Assembly: GCA_903813345.2 (NCBI GenBank) | Contig: CAIIXF020000008.1 | Coordinates: 29,390,005 to 29,454,004, forward strand | DNA length: 64,000 bases | Reading direction: 5' to 3' | Source: Owenia fusiformis | Taxonomy: Eukaryota > Annelida > Polychaeta > Sabellida > Oweniidae | Shown: piece by piece, positions 12,600 through 24,004 of the stretch | How positions within the stretch are numbered: position 1 is the first letter of the stretch | Layout of the letters: the number at the start of each line of letters is the position of its first letter | The notes under the pieces: model-generated | Told to the model about the DNA's origin: nothing | What the model saw: only the letters and a program-made list of their open reading frames with translations | Database searches by the model: none | Made by a program: the position numbers and the translations under genes

Positions 12600-12828
12600 C
12601 GAAGAGCGTGCAAAGAGATTTCAATAATTAGTCACAACGCGTGCAAAGACTTTTGTTACAGTCTTTACACGTCTATACACTGTGTGTACCAAGCGGTGTA
12701 AAGGCGTGTCAAGAGTTGAATTCGTCGCGTGCCAAGAGGTGTCAAAACTAGGAACGCCTATACACGCGGCGTGTCAAGAGCCGTATCTAGACGTGTCAAG
12801 TTTTGGAATTCCATTTTTCACGCAGTGC
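12600..12828. repeat. Terminal block with GCGTG-rich motifs (left side)
   Basis: Short phrases GCGTGCAAAGA, GGCGTGTCAAGAG, CACGTCTATACAC and GACGTGTCAAG recur in both orientations. The block ends CCATTTTTCACGCAGTG, directly followed by the first 848-bp unit. It is the inverted counterpart of the block at 4806-4980. Confidence 0.45.
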
Positions 12829-15253
12829 AAGGAATATTGTTGAAAGTTTAAATCTGATTAGTTTTATTTATTTTGCCAGGTTGATTCAAGGAATATTTTT
12901 GGAGTTGTGTCATATGCCAGACAACTTAATTAATTATCATAAATGCCTGAATGTTTCATTGGGTAACGCTATTTAGTAAAAGCTCATATATTTAGTTAGA
13001 GCTCATATGACATTATTCGTGAGGCCTTTTTTACTAGGGTTATGATTTAATCCATTAATCGGAGTCCTAGAACTGTATACATAAAAAGAAAGTATCACGT
13101 CATTACCTTATATATTAGAATGCGTGGAGTAGTTTTTAAAGTCCACAAGGAGGTAATTGAACTACGATTTCTATCGTATGAGGTAATGCCATATTTATGA
13201 TAATGTCAAAAATGATTTGTATAGCTTATTTATGATGTAAACATTCAAATAACCCTGATAGTCCATGGTATGAAATCTCTAGGATGTCTAATAAAGGAGC
13301 TGGTACTACACTATAGCAAAGCGATATTTGGCCTAATACATTAACATACCTACTGTTCTCTAATAATTTTTATTACAATTGTTTAATATACTTCCTCTTT
13401 GGCTGAATTATGTCTGTCATTAGCAGAGGACTAAAAATTACGATAATGTAGAATCCCATTTTTTCACAATTTTGAGAACACCGTGCGACAGAAAATGATA
13501 CAAAACGATTTTAAATATATAATTTTGTTTTTTCATCTATAATTTAACATAACTTATCATATCCGCATGGCTAATTGGCTGATCGTACTTGTCTATAGTT
13601 CTAAAGGATGTACCAAATATCGTACCCTGGACAAAACATTTAATCACTCTTTAGGTGTTACAGTATATGGGTAATCAAGGAATATTGTTGAAAGTTTAAA
13701 TCTGATTAGTTTTATTTATTTTGCCAGGTTGATTCAAGGAATATTTTTGGAGTTGTGTCATATGCCAGACAACTTAATTAATTATCATAAATGTCTGAAT
13801 GTTTCATTGGGTAACGCTATTTAGTTAAAGCTCATATATTTAGTTAGAGCTCATATGACATCATTCGCGAGGCCTTTTTTACTAGGGTTATGATTTAATC
13901 CATTAATCGGAGTCCTAGAACTGTATACATAAAAAGAAAGTATCACGTCATTACCTTATATATTAGAATGCGTGGAGTAGTTTTTAAAGTCCACAAGGAG
14001 GTAATTGAACTACGATTTCTATCGTATGAGGTAATGCCATATTTATGATAATGTCAAAAAATGATTTTTATAGCTTATTTATGATGTAAACATTCAAATA
14101 ACCATGATAGTCCATGGTATGAAATCTCTAGGATGTCTAATAAAGGAGCTGGAACTACACTATAGCAAAGCGATATTTGACCTAATACATTAACATACCT
14201 ACTGTTCTCTAATAATTTTTATTACAATTGTTTAATATACTTCCTCTTTGGCTGAATTATGTCTGTCATTAGCAGAGGACTAAAAATTACGATAATCTAG
14301 AATCCCATTTTTTCACAATTTGGAGAACACAGTGCGACAGAAAATGATACAAAACGATTTTAAATATATAATTTTGTTTTTTCATCTATAATTTAACATA
14401 ACTTATCATATCCGCATGGCTAATTGGCTGATCGTACTTGTCTATAGTTCTAAAGGATGTACCAAATATCGTACCCTGGACAAAACATTTAATCACTCTT
14501 TAGGTGATACAGTATATGGGTAATCAAGGAATATTGTTGAAAGTTTAAATCTGATTAGTTTTATTTATTTTGCCAGGTTGATTCAATGAATATTTTTGGA
14601 GTTGTGTCATATGCCAGACAACTTAATTAATTATCATAAATGCCTGAATGTTTCATTGGGTAACGCTATTTAGTTAAAGCTCATATATTTAGTTAGAGCT
14701 CATATGACATCATTCGCGAGGCCTTTTTTACTAGGGTTATGATTTAATCCATTAATCGGAGTCCTAGAACTGTATACATAAAAAGAAAGTATCACGTCAT
14801 TACCTTATATATTAGAATGCGTGGAGTAGTTTTTAAAGTCCACAAGGAGGTAATTGAACTACGATTTCTATCGTATGAGGTAATGCCATATTTATGATAA
14901 TGTCAAAAATGATTTTTATAGCTTATTTATGATGTAAACATTCAAATAACCCTGATAGTCCATGGTATGAAATCTCTAGGATGTCTAATAAAGGAGCTGG
15001 TACTACACTATAGCAAAGCGATATTTGACCTAATATATTAACATACCTACTGTTCTCTAATAATTTTTATTACAATTGTTTAATATACTTCCTCTTTGGC
15101 TGAATTATGTCTGTCATTAGCAGAGGACTAAAAATTACGATAATCTAGAATCCCATTTTTTCACAATTTGGAGAACACAGTGCGACAGAAAATGATACAA
15201 AACGATTTTAAATATATAATTTTGTTTTTTCATCTATAATTTAACATAACTTA
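12829..15253 (+). repeat. Tandem satellite array, 848-bp unit, nearly three copies
   Basis: Unit starts (AAGGAATATTGTTGAAAG) fall at 12829, 13677 and 14526, giving periods of 848 and 849. The third copy stops after about 728 bases and lacks the final 120. Copies differ by only scattered substitutions, so amplification is recent. There is no long frame. The unit overlaps the 3' part of the retroelement-like repeat at 17365-18840. Confidence 0.9.
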
Positions 15254-15809
15254 TAATTTTTGTTTAGTATATGCTTAGAATATATAACGATATGGTATGG
15301 TATTTAGAAAATCAAGACAAATAGTGTGCGCTATTCATCATCATTATAGATTGGTTAATTGACTATTCAATTTACTTTGGGCGAAACGGCTTGCCCCAAG
15401 GTGCAACCGTCAAAAAATATTTTTGATATGAAACTTTGTTTTTCAAATAGTAGCAGCGCGTAAACGATATAGAAGGCGACTTATTGATATGTAGAATACT
15501 CCATTTGGGTGTGGTCATTTTTATTAAAAACAATAAATTCCCATCGTCCGAATTCCAATCATCTGAATCCCATTCGTCCAAATACAAATCGTCCGAATTC
15601 CATTAACGCCTAATTGTTAAGGTAAAGCTGCTAGAAAAAGTGGAATGAAACATCACATTGATGTGTGATTATCAAATGAAATCTATTAACCATGTTTATT
15701 GCAATTAGTTACATTACATTTAGTGTTTTACACTTTGTATTCTTTGCTGCCGCGTTAAGTTAACTCCAGGCTTGTTAATGTGTTAACTAAACAAGTTGTT
15801 AATTTTCGG

Positions 15810-15930
15810 ATTGTTAGGTTTTGAACCAATGGGATTCGGGCCATTGGGATTTAGACAATTGGGGTTTCGAGCATTAGGATTCGGACGATTTGGATTCGGA
15901 CCATTCGGATTCGGATTGGATTCGGACACG
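15810..15930 (-). repeat. 15-bp minisatellite (GGATTCGGACCATTG type)
   Basis: Degenerate repeats of a 15-base unit. Read on the minus strand they give a five-residue NPNxP periodicity within a chance frame at 15783-15998. A related set of CGTCCGAATTCC-type phrases lies at 15540-15605. Confidence 0.6.
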
Positions 15931-16056
15931 CTTATACTGATCGAATTCAGGAACCACTTACTAGAAAAATAAGTCTTTAATTTAAAAAACGTTGCCAATG
16001 TGCCTGAATGTGACTCTTTAATGGAATTGTAATGACTTGGATACCAAGTTGCTACT

Positions 16057-16128
16057 TTTAAGCTAGCACATTCGTTAGAGCATCAGAATCTAAACTGGAA
16101 GGTTCTGGGTTTGGTTCCCACACAGAGC
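16057..16128 (+). repeat. tRNA-Lys-like head of a SINE
   Basis: The order TAGCACATTCGTTAGAGCAT (D arm and A box), CAGAATCTAAACTGGA (anticodon arm region) and GGTTCTGGGTTTGGTTCCC (T arm and B box) matches a tRNA-Lys fold in spacing. The acceptor ends do not pair, so this is a SINE head, not a working tRNA. A body follows to about 16200, with a GTAACT...AGTTAC hairpin at 16137-16161. Confidence 0.7.
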
Positions 16129-16289
16129 ATTACACTGTAACTCCCTGGAGGCGCCAGTTACACAGAGTCACATATTTGCATATTAAAGTAGATTTTGCCA
16201 CCCTTCCACCATATCCTTGTGTTTCTTCAATAATACGAGCAATCAATTTGAGTGGGTCACAACTGCCCTAACATGGCCTTAAATGCCAA

Positions 16290-16560
16290 ATACCTGGCTA
16301 TTGACCCTTCACACATTGTTATGAACTTGCCAAAAGGCCTCAAAAGGCTAAATATCTCCCAAGTGCCTTATGTTTCCAATTGCTTAGATGACCTTTGACC
16401 CTGCGATGACATTGAACCATAAATGTTGAGTCTGACCTCATGTCACCTTATCATAAGTCCCAAAAGGCCACGGCAGCCCCATTGGCCTTAAAATGTCAAA
16501 TACTGAAATACTCACCTTTGACCTTGGAATGACCTTGACCTACTGAATGATTTTTATATA
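16290..16560 (-). repeat. AGGTCA-rich repeat, minus orientation
   Basis: Reverse complement contains CAAGGTCATTCCAAGGTCAA, AGTATTTGACATTTTAAGG, a GGGGCTGCCGTGG block and GGTGACATGAGGTCA, in the same order as the tandem units at 35110-36110. This is therefore an inverted, diverged copy of that family. Confidence 0.6.
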
Positions 16561-17364
16561 TACGAATAACAATTATATTTAGTTTTCGGCAAAGTCAACA
16601 ATTCGTCCCTTCACCATTAAAAGGTTTTCTGTCCTCATGTACCATATTTGGGAAAACGGAGAACAAACATTTAGGTTCCTCTATCTTTGTGATACAGTAT
16701 TGTAGAATTTTGACAAGAATGCTCATGCATTATAAAGCCAAGTTGAATCATTCCTGATCAGGATGGCAAGAAATGTCAATGTTGAAGGCTACCTTTTAAA
16801 AAATGCTTTTGGAGATAGAACCTTTTGCGTCTGTAAAGCAACAATGAGTTTAATTGATGGAGATAGATATATTTTTCAAACTCATATTTTTGATGGTTGC
16901 ACCTTGGGGCAAGTCCTTTAGCCCTTTCGTGTCACCATTTTGAGTGCAGACAAGTAAAAATGAATAGACAATGAATCAGTCTATAATGACAACGGGTCAC
17001 TTCATATAGTAACCTACCCCAACATCAGTTTAGCCTATCTAAAACATTTTGGAAGCACTTTGGCGCATACTAAAATGCACCTCAAATATTAGTTAATTTG
17101 TCTCTGTGCTATATAGTCATTCCATAGACTATGAATGACTATTAGTAATATATCGCGTTAGATATTTGTCAAATTATGAAAGTACGAAAATACGACTCGT
17201 ATGAAGTCATTATTGTAAAATGTCTGTTAACTGTTCTTTTGTCATTTTAGATGTAATGAAATAACAACCACGGGAGCACTAATCTACAACAGACCAACAT
17301 GGTTGTGCAATGTAAAAATGCACAATGATTTTAATTCTTCCTGGCACTTCCAGATATTGTGTTC
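16561..17364. other. No gene seen
   Basis: AT-rich sequence with the right end of the inverted-repeat element at its start. No frame or motif that I can support. Confidence 0.4.
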
Positions 17365-17700
17365 TTTCTCTTTTGATTATTACAATATAATACCTAGACA
17401 CAGAGATAAAGTATGGTGAACTAAAACTTTATTTAATAATAATACTCGACACTGGGAGCTTCGACTAGTTGATTCGTACCTTTTCTGCGCCCCGTCCTTA
17501 ATACAAAATTAAGTGAAATGACATGTTTTTGTAATTTTCTTTATAGCAAGTTTTTATAATAACATATAATCTCACGGTGTAACCATTTTATCTCATAGAA
17601 TTATCTCACCATCATTGTTTGTATAACAGTAGAGTTTTATAAAAATTAAAAGACGAAGTCCAAAATAAAACAAAACAGAAAGTAAATTATAAAGATATTA

Positions 17701-18190
17701 ATTCATATTCATATCACATATTACCTCATCATTAGAACTTACAAAACAGCATAGTTTTACAAGACGAAGTCAACAACAAATAAACAAAAGAAAAACTAAA
17801 TTTATACAGATACTTCGAATTTCTCCTTGTCCTTGACACAATCATGATTAATTGAATTAATTCATATTCATATCACATATATCTCACCATTAAAACTTAC
17901 AAAACAGCATAGTTTTACAAGACGAGGTCAACAACAAATAAACGAAAGAAAAACTAAATTCATACAGATACTTCGAATTCCTCCTTGTTCTTGACACAAT
18001 CATGATTAATTGAATTAATTCACATTCATATCACATATTATCTCATAGGGTTACCTCACCTTTAGAACTTACAAAACAGCATAGTTTTACAAGACGAAGT
18101 CAACAACAAATAAACGAAAGAAAAACTAAAATACAGATACTTCGAATTCGTCCTTGTCCATGACACAATCATGATTAATTGAATTATTCT
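17701..18190 (+). repeat. Three tandem units of about 160 bp
   Basis: Each unit contains ACTTACAAAACAGCATAG, GTCAACAACAAATAAAC, CAGATACTTCGAATT and TGACACAATCATGATTAATT. A more diverged fourth unit may precede at 17590-17700. Confidence 0.8.
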
Positions 18191-18611
18191 ATTTTATGTG
18201 ACTCGGTGATGTGATTAGTCTTAATTATCTTGACATAATAAAAGTAGAAACACGTTATGTTCTCACATTAGTCATTGGTGAACGATTCAGGATTGGACAC
18301 TGCAAAACAAACTTTCAGTGAAAAACGTGAATGTAAGTTTTATTTTGTTTTATTCTATTGTTTATTAATTTATTTCAACCTTTTTAGTGCCATCAAAACT
18401 CAATTTTGAGGTATTCAAGAAATATTTTCTTATTTTTACTACTTTTTCTGGGAAAATATTTACTTCTGATTTTGAACTTCCTCAAAGGGCTTAATCTATT
18501 GTTTTTTATGCGATAGGCTTATTAGCTTATCGTACTTGTCTATATTCTACAGGGTGTCCAAACTCCAAAAATTGTATCCTGGACAAAACACTGATTCACT
18601 GTGTAGGTGAT

Positions 18612-18830
18612 ATGTGGGCAATCAAGGAATATTTTAACTCTTTAGTTTTAGAGAAAAATTGCACAAGTACCATCACTTGTTTTGCCAGGTTTGGTGTTCC
18701 AAAAATTGTAAAGATACAAACAAAGAATGAATTTGCGAATGATTTCATAAATATTCTGGGAATTATGTCATCTGGTGGAAAACTTAATTATCTCACTTAT
18801 TTGAAACTTTCATTAGGTAACGCTACTTAG
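18612..18830 (+). pseudogene. Possible integrase (rve-type) core fragment
   Basis: A 72-residue frame contains RFGVPKIV, then about eight residues later an E-F-A-N-D-F stretch and LGI. Integrases of LTR retrotransposons have a strand-helix piece with G-V-P followed by Ile, Asp, Gly and Phe residues in this spacing. Here the catalytic Asp is not seen (Q-T-K-N-E instead of D-x-G-x-x-F), the frame is short, and nothing flanking encodes protease, RT or RNase H. It may be a decayed Gypsy-like relic or chance resemblance. Its frame is not kept in the homologous satellite units. Confidence 0.35.
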
Positions 18831-19078
18831 TTTAATATCGTGTTTTATGATCCTAGAGTAGAAGCTGATTCCTCAACCATTTAAATACAATATGTTTGAA
18901 ATCACGTAGCTCTGATGTAGGTGAATTAGACCATCTAAAATGTCAAGTTAATCATCTGAACAGTTCACATTCTTGCTCTACCTGAGTACACCTTTTTGGG
19001 ACACTGTGTATGTTGTCTATTATTTGGTATTATGTCAACAAGGGTTCTTTTGTTACCTCTTCCATAAATGTGCATATT

Positions 19079-19407
19079 CATGGTCCCGTTTACACCGTTC
19101 CGTATTAGTGGTTTTCTTGACATTAAAACGGAATAAATAATACCATTTCATGAAAAATGGTCACCTTGTCCTACGGAAATTGAGATTATGTTTCACAGCA
19201 AAGTCGCATGGTGATACTGTATAGCACATGCTCTATAGAATTGATTCTACTTTACATAGATATCAAACACACCTCTGTCGATAGAATAATGAAAAAGCCT
19301 TAGGGTCCCAACCTCCTTTGTTTACATTTACAAAAACGTGAAAAAATGACAAAAGTTGTCATAACTTAATCTCTTGAAACCGATTTCACTTGCCAGCGAC
19401 AGATACA
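19079..19407 (+). repeat. Left arm of a 330-bp inverted repeat
   Basis: GTTTACACCGTTCCGTATTA, TTCATGAAAAATGGT, AGCACATGCTCTA, TCTGTCGATAGAATAATGAA and CACTTGCCAGCGACAGATAC all recur in reverse complement at 26967-27302. The arms bracket the LINE nest. Confidence 0.75.
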
Positions 19408-19717
19408 TATTCCCGGGGAAATCACAATTTCCAATTGATGTATTACAAGACATTTTTAAAGAGGGAGGGAGGGCACAGAGAAATTGCTAAAACGATTCAA
19501 GGGGTTGTAATCCCGCTTGCACAGCTACACTAGCACGCCTAACCATCGACAATGTACAGTGACAAAATATACCGTAGTACACTTTAGATGTACGATGTCA
19601 TTTTTTAACCGATTTGAAACAAATACATTTATGTAGGTTTGACGTAGATTTTAAAAAATAATCTGAGGAATGCTTTAAGGATTTCATGTTTGATTTTTTG
19701 TGTATTCGTTTACCCCC

Positions 19718-20287
19718 CTATCACACCAAACTAGTTCTTACTCGTTCTTGCCAGTCCTACGAAAATGTCGTAAAACGGGCTCAGTCTGGCTGCGGTCGGG
19801 ATATATGTCTAAAATAATTAGCTACTTCGTTCATAAACAGTCTTCAATACGTCCATCTCATTCGCAGTTCGTTCAGGTCACACCACGTCGGTATGCAACG
19901 TAGTATAAACCGCCCCTTAGTCTAGAAGGTCATCATGACCTGATTACAGAACGGTATGGTCGCCATCGAATTTTGAATCGATTCAAAATTCTAAATCACA
20001 TACCCCGTACGGGAAAGTCCATGAAGTTCGTAAACAGACCGTAGAACGTTGTAGCTACGTTCATTCAGTTCGCACACAGTTTAAAACCGATTCGGCAACG
20101 TTTTGACGATCACCAGAACATTTTGAGCATGCTCTAAGTGCTGGAGGACCTACTCATTCTAGTAGTTTCATGAAGTTTGTAAACAGATCCCAAACGGTTC
20201 TTAGTGGGTTCTTAGTACCTCAAATCCGTTCGTGCACAGTTAAAGCCCGTTTTCGAGAACGTAGTGAGAACTAGTTTGGTGTGATAG
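19718..20287. mobile_element. TIR MITE, 570 bp
   Basis: The ends are CTATCACACCAAACTAG and its reverse complement, perfect for 21 bases and similar for about 33. Inside lie several GTTCGT/ACGAAC phrases and a perfect 24-base palindrome at 19968-19991 (GAATTTTGAATC and its inverse). No frame codes for a transposase. The target duplication is unclear, so the superfamily is left open. Confidence 0.7.
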
Positions 20288-20489
20288 TAGGGTTAGGAAG
20301 ACATTTAACTTTCTAATAACGTTAAAAGATTTTCGAACAGTGCTCGATTCTTTTCGTAGTCAATCTACCCATATAATTGATAGGTTGGAAAATGTTGTGT
20401 TTTTACACATTTCCTTGATCATTTCCTCCCCTGTCGTCTAAGAGTGTCGAAGATTTTTATGAGAATATGTTTCTTTAAACAGCACAATT

Positions 20490-21078
20490 AAGGTCTGTTG
20501 AAAATTTAATGAGTATTAACCTTCTCAATGGTACAATGTTAGGAGATTCTGTAGGCAAATATACATGCCATAAATACAATGGTAGCAGTACCATTGACTA
20601 TTGTATTGTTAAAGATAAGATGATAGATAAGGTGTTGTATTTTAAGGTTCATGACAGTTTAAGTGATTAATCATATCATTGTAAAATCTCTGTGCTTTTG
20701 AATATTAGACATTGAACTCATCCAGTTTCATGTTCACTAACAACTGAAAAACGTGATACCATGAGATTTAAATGGAACCCTGCAAACGTAACGACTTTTC
20801 AAAATATTCTCCAATCTAGCGCAGTCAAGAAAAACTTTAAAAATATCCATACTGACATGAATAGTTCAAATATTGATGTGGATGAATGTGTTGAGCGTAT
20901 AGAGACCCTGATTTTAGATGCTGCTAAACAATCATTCAAACCCATGTACAATAGAAAGAAACGCAGAAATCAGCGTACTAACTGTGGTAAAAAATGGTTT
21001 GACAAGAGTTGTGTATCCTTGAAAAAAGACGTACGACTTCTTGGTTCGCGTTTAGTTAAAATGTTACGCGGTAAACAG
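20490..21078 (+). pseudogene. LINE-A endonuclease C-terminus and linker
   Basis: The frame from 20490 reads as the end of an apurinic-type endonuclease: a GDSVGKYTCH stretch, GSSTIDYCIV (strand with catalytic-region Asp) and a L-S-D-x-x-x-H-C-K-I end, where a TAA replaces the usual Asp-His context. After two stops, 20761 onward gives a basic linker with KKWFDKSCVSLKK, a phrase typical between endonuclease and RT domains of LINEs. The linker ends near 21078 where the palindromic array begins; residues after that in the frame are array sequence. Confidence 0.75.
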
Positions 21079-21720
21079 GATACAAAAATATGTCATATTC
21101 CGCAACGAACATGGCATATTCACTTGCGGTGTATGACAGATTCACCTGCGGTATATGGCATACAAACTAACCAATGAAAATGTGATATGGAAGTACGCAA
21201 TTGTCAATTACATCGATTGAACGAAATATTAAAACGTTATTAATTATTGTAATGATTACTGAATCAACAGTACTGTGTATCGAATATATTAACTTAGCAG
21301 AAGTATCAGTCACCAATCTCGCGTAATAAACTTACTCAATCAATCCAGGATTCATATATTAGTACTTGACGCACTAACTATAATGGCAATACAGCGTAGT
21401 TTTACATTTAGAGTCGATTCTCGCAACCAATCAAATCAAGGCTTTCTGTATCATGTTTTCACCTGCGGTATATGTCATATTCACCTGCAGTATATGGCAT
21501 ATTCCGCAAGTGAGTATGACATATTCCGCAGGTGAGTATCGGGTATTCACTGAAATCAATGTATCGCATACTCACTGCGGAATATTGCATACTCACCTGC
21601 GGAATATGCCATATACCGCAGGTGAGTATGGCATATTCACCCGTATCACAAATACCGCACAACCATGAATGTATGCCATATACCGTGTAACATAAAACAC
21701 CAAATAATTGCGAAATTAGA
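21079..21720. repeat. Strand-switching 22-base array inside LINE-A
   Basis: Copies of CACCTGCGGTATATGGCATA, with variants such as ATTCCGCAGGTGAGTATGGC, occur repeatedly and in both orientations at 21090-21165 and 21455-21700, with 280 bases of unrelated sequence between. Neighbouring inverted copies could form cruciforms. The LINE reading frame breaks at its left edge and resumes with MTLKKYRKLC at its right edge, so it is an insertion. Confidence 0.7.
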
Positions 21721-22617
21721 ACTCAGTGTTTTATGACACTAAAGAAATATAGAAAACTTTGCAAGAAAAAACAATGTGAACATAAAAATCAAATTTTAAC
21801 AAAACTGGATGAGTATTCAAACACCGATTCAAAAGCATACTGGTCGTTACTTGAACACCTTAGAAATGACTCCAGTTCTACAGATTCTAATAATCAGAAT
21901 AGTAATATTACACCTGATACTTGGTACAATCATTTCTCTAAGCTATTTCAAAGGGTGGAGTCTGATGATCTAGATCATGAACATCTTTTGAAAATATTGG
22001 AAGCTGAGCCATGATTTAATGATTTAAATTATACAATAACAGAAAATGAAATATTTGAAGCGGTTAAAATGTTTAAAAAAAAGTCAGGGTTTAAATGGTA
22101 TATCCTATGAAATGCTAAAAGCTTCTTTTTTTGCGATAGGGAACTTACTATGCACATTATTCAATGAAATATTCATCAGCGATTCTTACCCAGATAGATG
22201 GAATTTGTCAGTAGTAATTCCAATATAGGTCTGATCCTAGCAACTATAGGGGTATATTTATATCCGATTCAATATCTAATTTACTTTCAATAGTAATGAA
22301 TAGACGTTTGTATAAATTTGTTGAAGATAGGAAAATCCTCAGCGACAACCAAGGCGGTTTTGTTAAGAAAGAACGTACCACTGATCATATGTTTATCCTC
22401 AAATCGTTAATGGACAAGTTTAAGTCTGATGACAAAAATAAAAGTTTATATTTTTGCTTCGTTGATCTGCGCAAAGCATTTGATAGTATATGGCACAATG
22501 GTCTATTTCATAAGTTACAAACATATGGAATCAAGGGTTACTTCTACAATATCATAAAATAGATGTTTAAGGATCAACACGCGTGCATTAGACTGAATAA
22601 TTTTGGTGATTACTTAA
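21721..22617 (+). pseudogene. LINE-A reverse transcriptase, N-terminal half
   Basis: 21733-22014 gives the pre-RT region (KAYWSLLEHLRND). 22046-22228 gives the first RT blocks with a shift near KKSGFKW and the sequence SYPDRWNLSVVIPI. 22230-22560 gives SNYRGIF..., a N-Q-G-G-F-V block and CFVDLRKAFDSIWH, which holds the first catalytic Asp of the palm. At least three stops or shifts interrupt it. It stops where a second LINE begins at about 22618, before the GxxQGxPLSP block. Confidence 0.85.
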
Positions 22618-24004
22618 AGCAATGCTGGATGCAGAATCGGCAATATTAATGTAACCTCACCCACATACGCTGATCCTCATGGCTGTGTTCCCAAGGTCCT
22701 TACAAACATTACTGGACATAGCATATCGTTTCAGTACGCGATGGCGTTTCACCTTCCACCCTGGGAAGTCAAAAACGTTGATGGTTTGCACTAAAGAGAG
22801 ACAGGGCCGCAAAGACTTGTGTTTTTACCTTGGGCCAGATAAAATGGATCATGTCAGAGAATGTACACATGTGGGTCTCATTTTAAATACAAATGGTAAC
22901 TTGAAACAACATATTGATAATGCAATGGGAAAGGCTAGAAGGGCTATCAACGCGGGGGTGGGGCTTCTCAGCAGTGACTCCTTCGAATACAATCCACTGA
23001 CGGCCTCTATTTTATATTGGTCCATATCGGTACCATCCATGACATACGGTATGGATATCCTGCCATTGAAACAATGTGATTATGATACCCTTGAATTGAC
23101 ACATAGACAAATAGCAAAACGTATTCAACAATTGCCATGTAATGTGCATAACGAAGCTTCCTTGGCACAACTGGGCTGGTCGAGGATTCGTGCGGTCATA
23201 GATACAAAAAAGTTAATGTTTCTGTGGTGTATCCTAAATCTACCAACCACATGTGTGTATAAAATGATTTTTATAATTGAGTTCTTTAGATGGAAGTCAA
23301 TTTCTGAACACTCAAAGTTGTATAGCAACTATTCAGTAATAAATGCAGTTTTGAACCTTGTGACAAGATACAATTTATGGCGATATATTGATGAATATTT
23401 TTTGAATTATGACCTGATGCCCAAATGTGCGTGGAAACGGATTGTTAAAGCACGCATAATGCAGTATGAAGAAGACAGATGGCACTTGTTATGTAACATA
23501 TCTAACAGACTTAGCGTTTATAGAACGATACAAGTTACGATAAAACCATGCGTATGGTGGAGAATCTGTCAATCGAAATGTAAATATATAGGGATGTGTA
23601 GGGATATGGTAAAACTGCTAACAGGTGCTTTCCCACTCAACTATGACACCATTTGTCCTCTGTGTGGGATGACAAATGAAACGACAAGGCATTTTCTCTT
23701 AGATTGCCTTGAACTTCATGAAAGTAGGAGTGACTTGTTGGCAGTTTTAAGTGACAGAATATTTGATGGATATAATATGGTTGAAAAAATGGAGGTCTTA
23801 CTAGGAAAAAATGAAGCATTAGACTACAGAATGTATGTGAAGATAATGTTAAGTGTCAAATACATGTTAAAAACAAGAGCTGCAGCTATAGCTCTATAAA
23901 CTATTAAATCAACACAGTTTGCGTTGTAAATATATATATTTTTATTTTTATATTTTTAATATTGCCACATTATCTTTATAATTATTATGTACTCATCTGC
24001 ATAG
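22618..24004 (+). mobile_element. Nested, 5'-truncated LINE-B
   Basis: The insert begins just before its own RT active site and runs through a long C-terminal frame and an AT-rich 3' tail. LINE-A resumes in the correct RT position (GVKQGDPLSP) right after it. The truncation at the 5' end is what target-primed reverse transcription commonly produces. Target duplications were not identified. Confidence 0.75.
22679..23899 (+). pseudogene. LINE-B RT thumb and zf-RVT C-terminal domain
   Basis: A 406-residue open frame. In the preceding frame 22630-22676 reads VTSPTYAD, and a single extra base between that and M-A-V breaks the Y-A-D-D active site. The frame continues with a thumb region (HVGLILNTNG, AINAGVGLL) and ends with a Cys-Cys-His-Cys knuckle: C326, C329, H338, C343 in CPLCGMT...HFLLDC. 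The apparent ATG is internal to the RT, not a true start. Length and conservation suggest a younger element than its LINE-A host. It is a different family from LINE-A by sequence. Confidence 0.85.

Larger units (their letters stand above)
15379..16924. mobile_element. Inverted-repeat element carrying a SINE and minisatellites
   Basis: GGCTTGCCCCAAGGTGCAAC with its following bases at 15379-15440 reappears as its inverse (TTGCACCTTGGGGCAAGTCC) at about 16897-16920. Arms are about 60 bases. Between them lie a 15-bp minisatellite, a tRNA-like SINE and an AGGTCA-rich repeat. Whether all were carried by one element or inserted later is not resolved. Confidence 0.45.
17365..18840 (+). repeat. Copy 2 of the retroelement-like repeat
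   Basis: Aligns by eye with 2330-4110 and is uninterrupted at the place where copy 1 holds a foldback element. It carries three tandem units of about 160 bases (starts near 17701, 17858 and 18018; TTCATATCACATAT ... ACAATCATGATTAATTGA). Its last part overlaps the source sequence of the 848-bp satellite and contains an integrase-like frame. Confidence 0.6.

Noticed and set aside
15783-15998. NPNxP-repeat protein on the minus strand
   Set aside because: A 15-base minisatellite artefact with no start context or homologous flanks.
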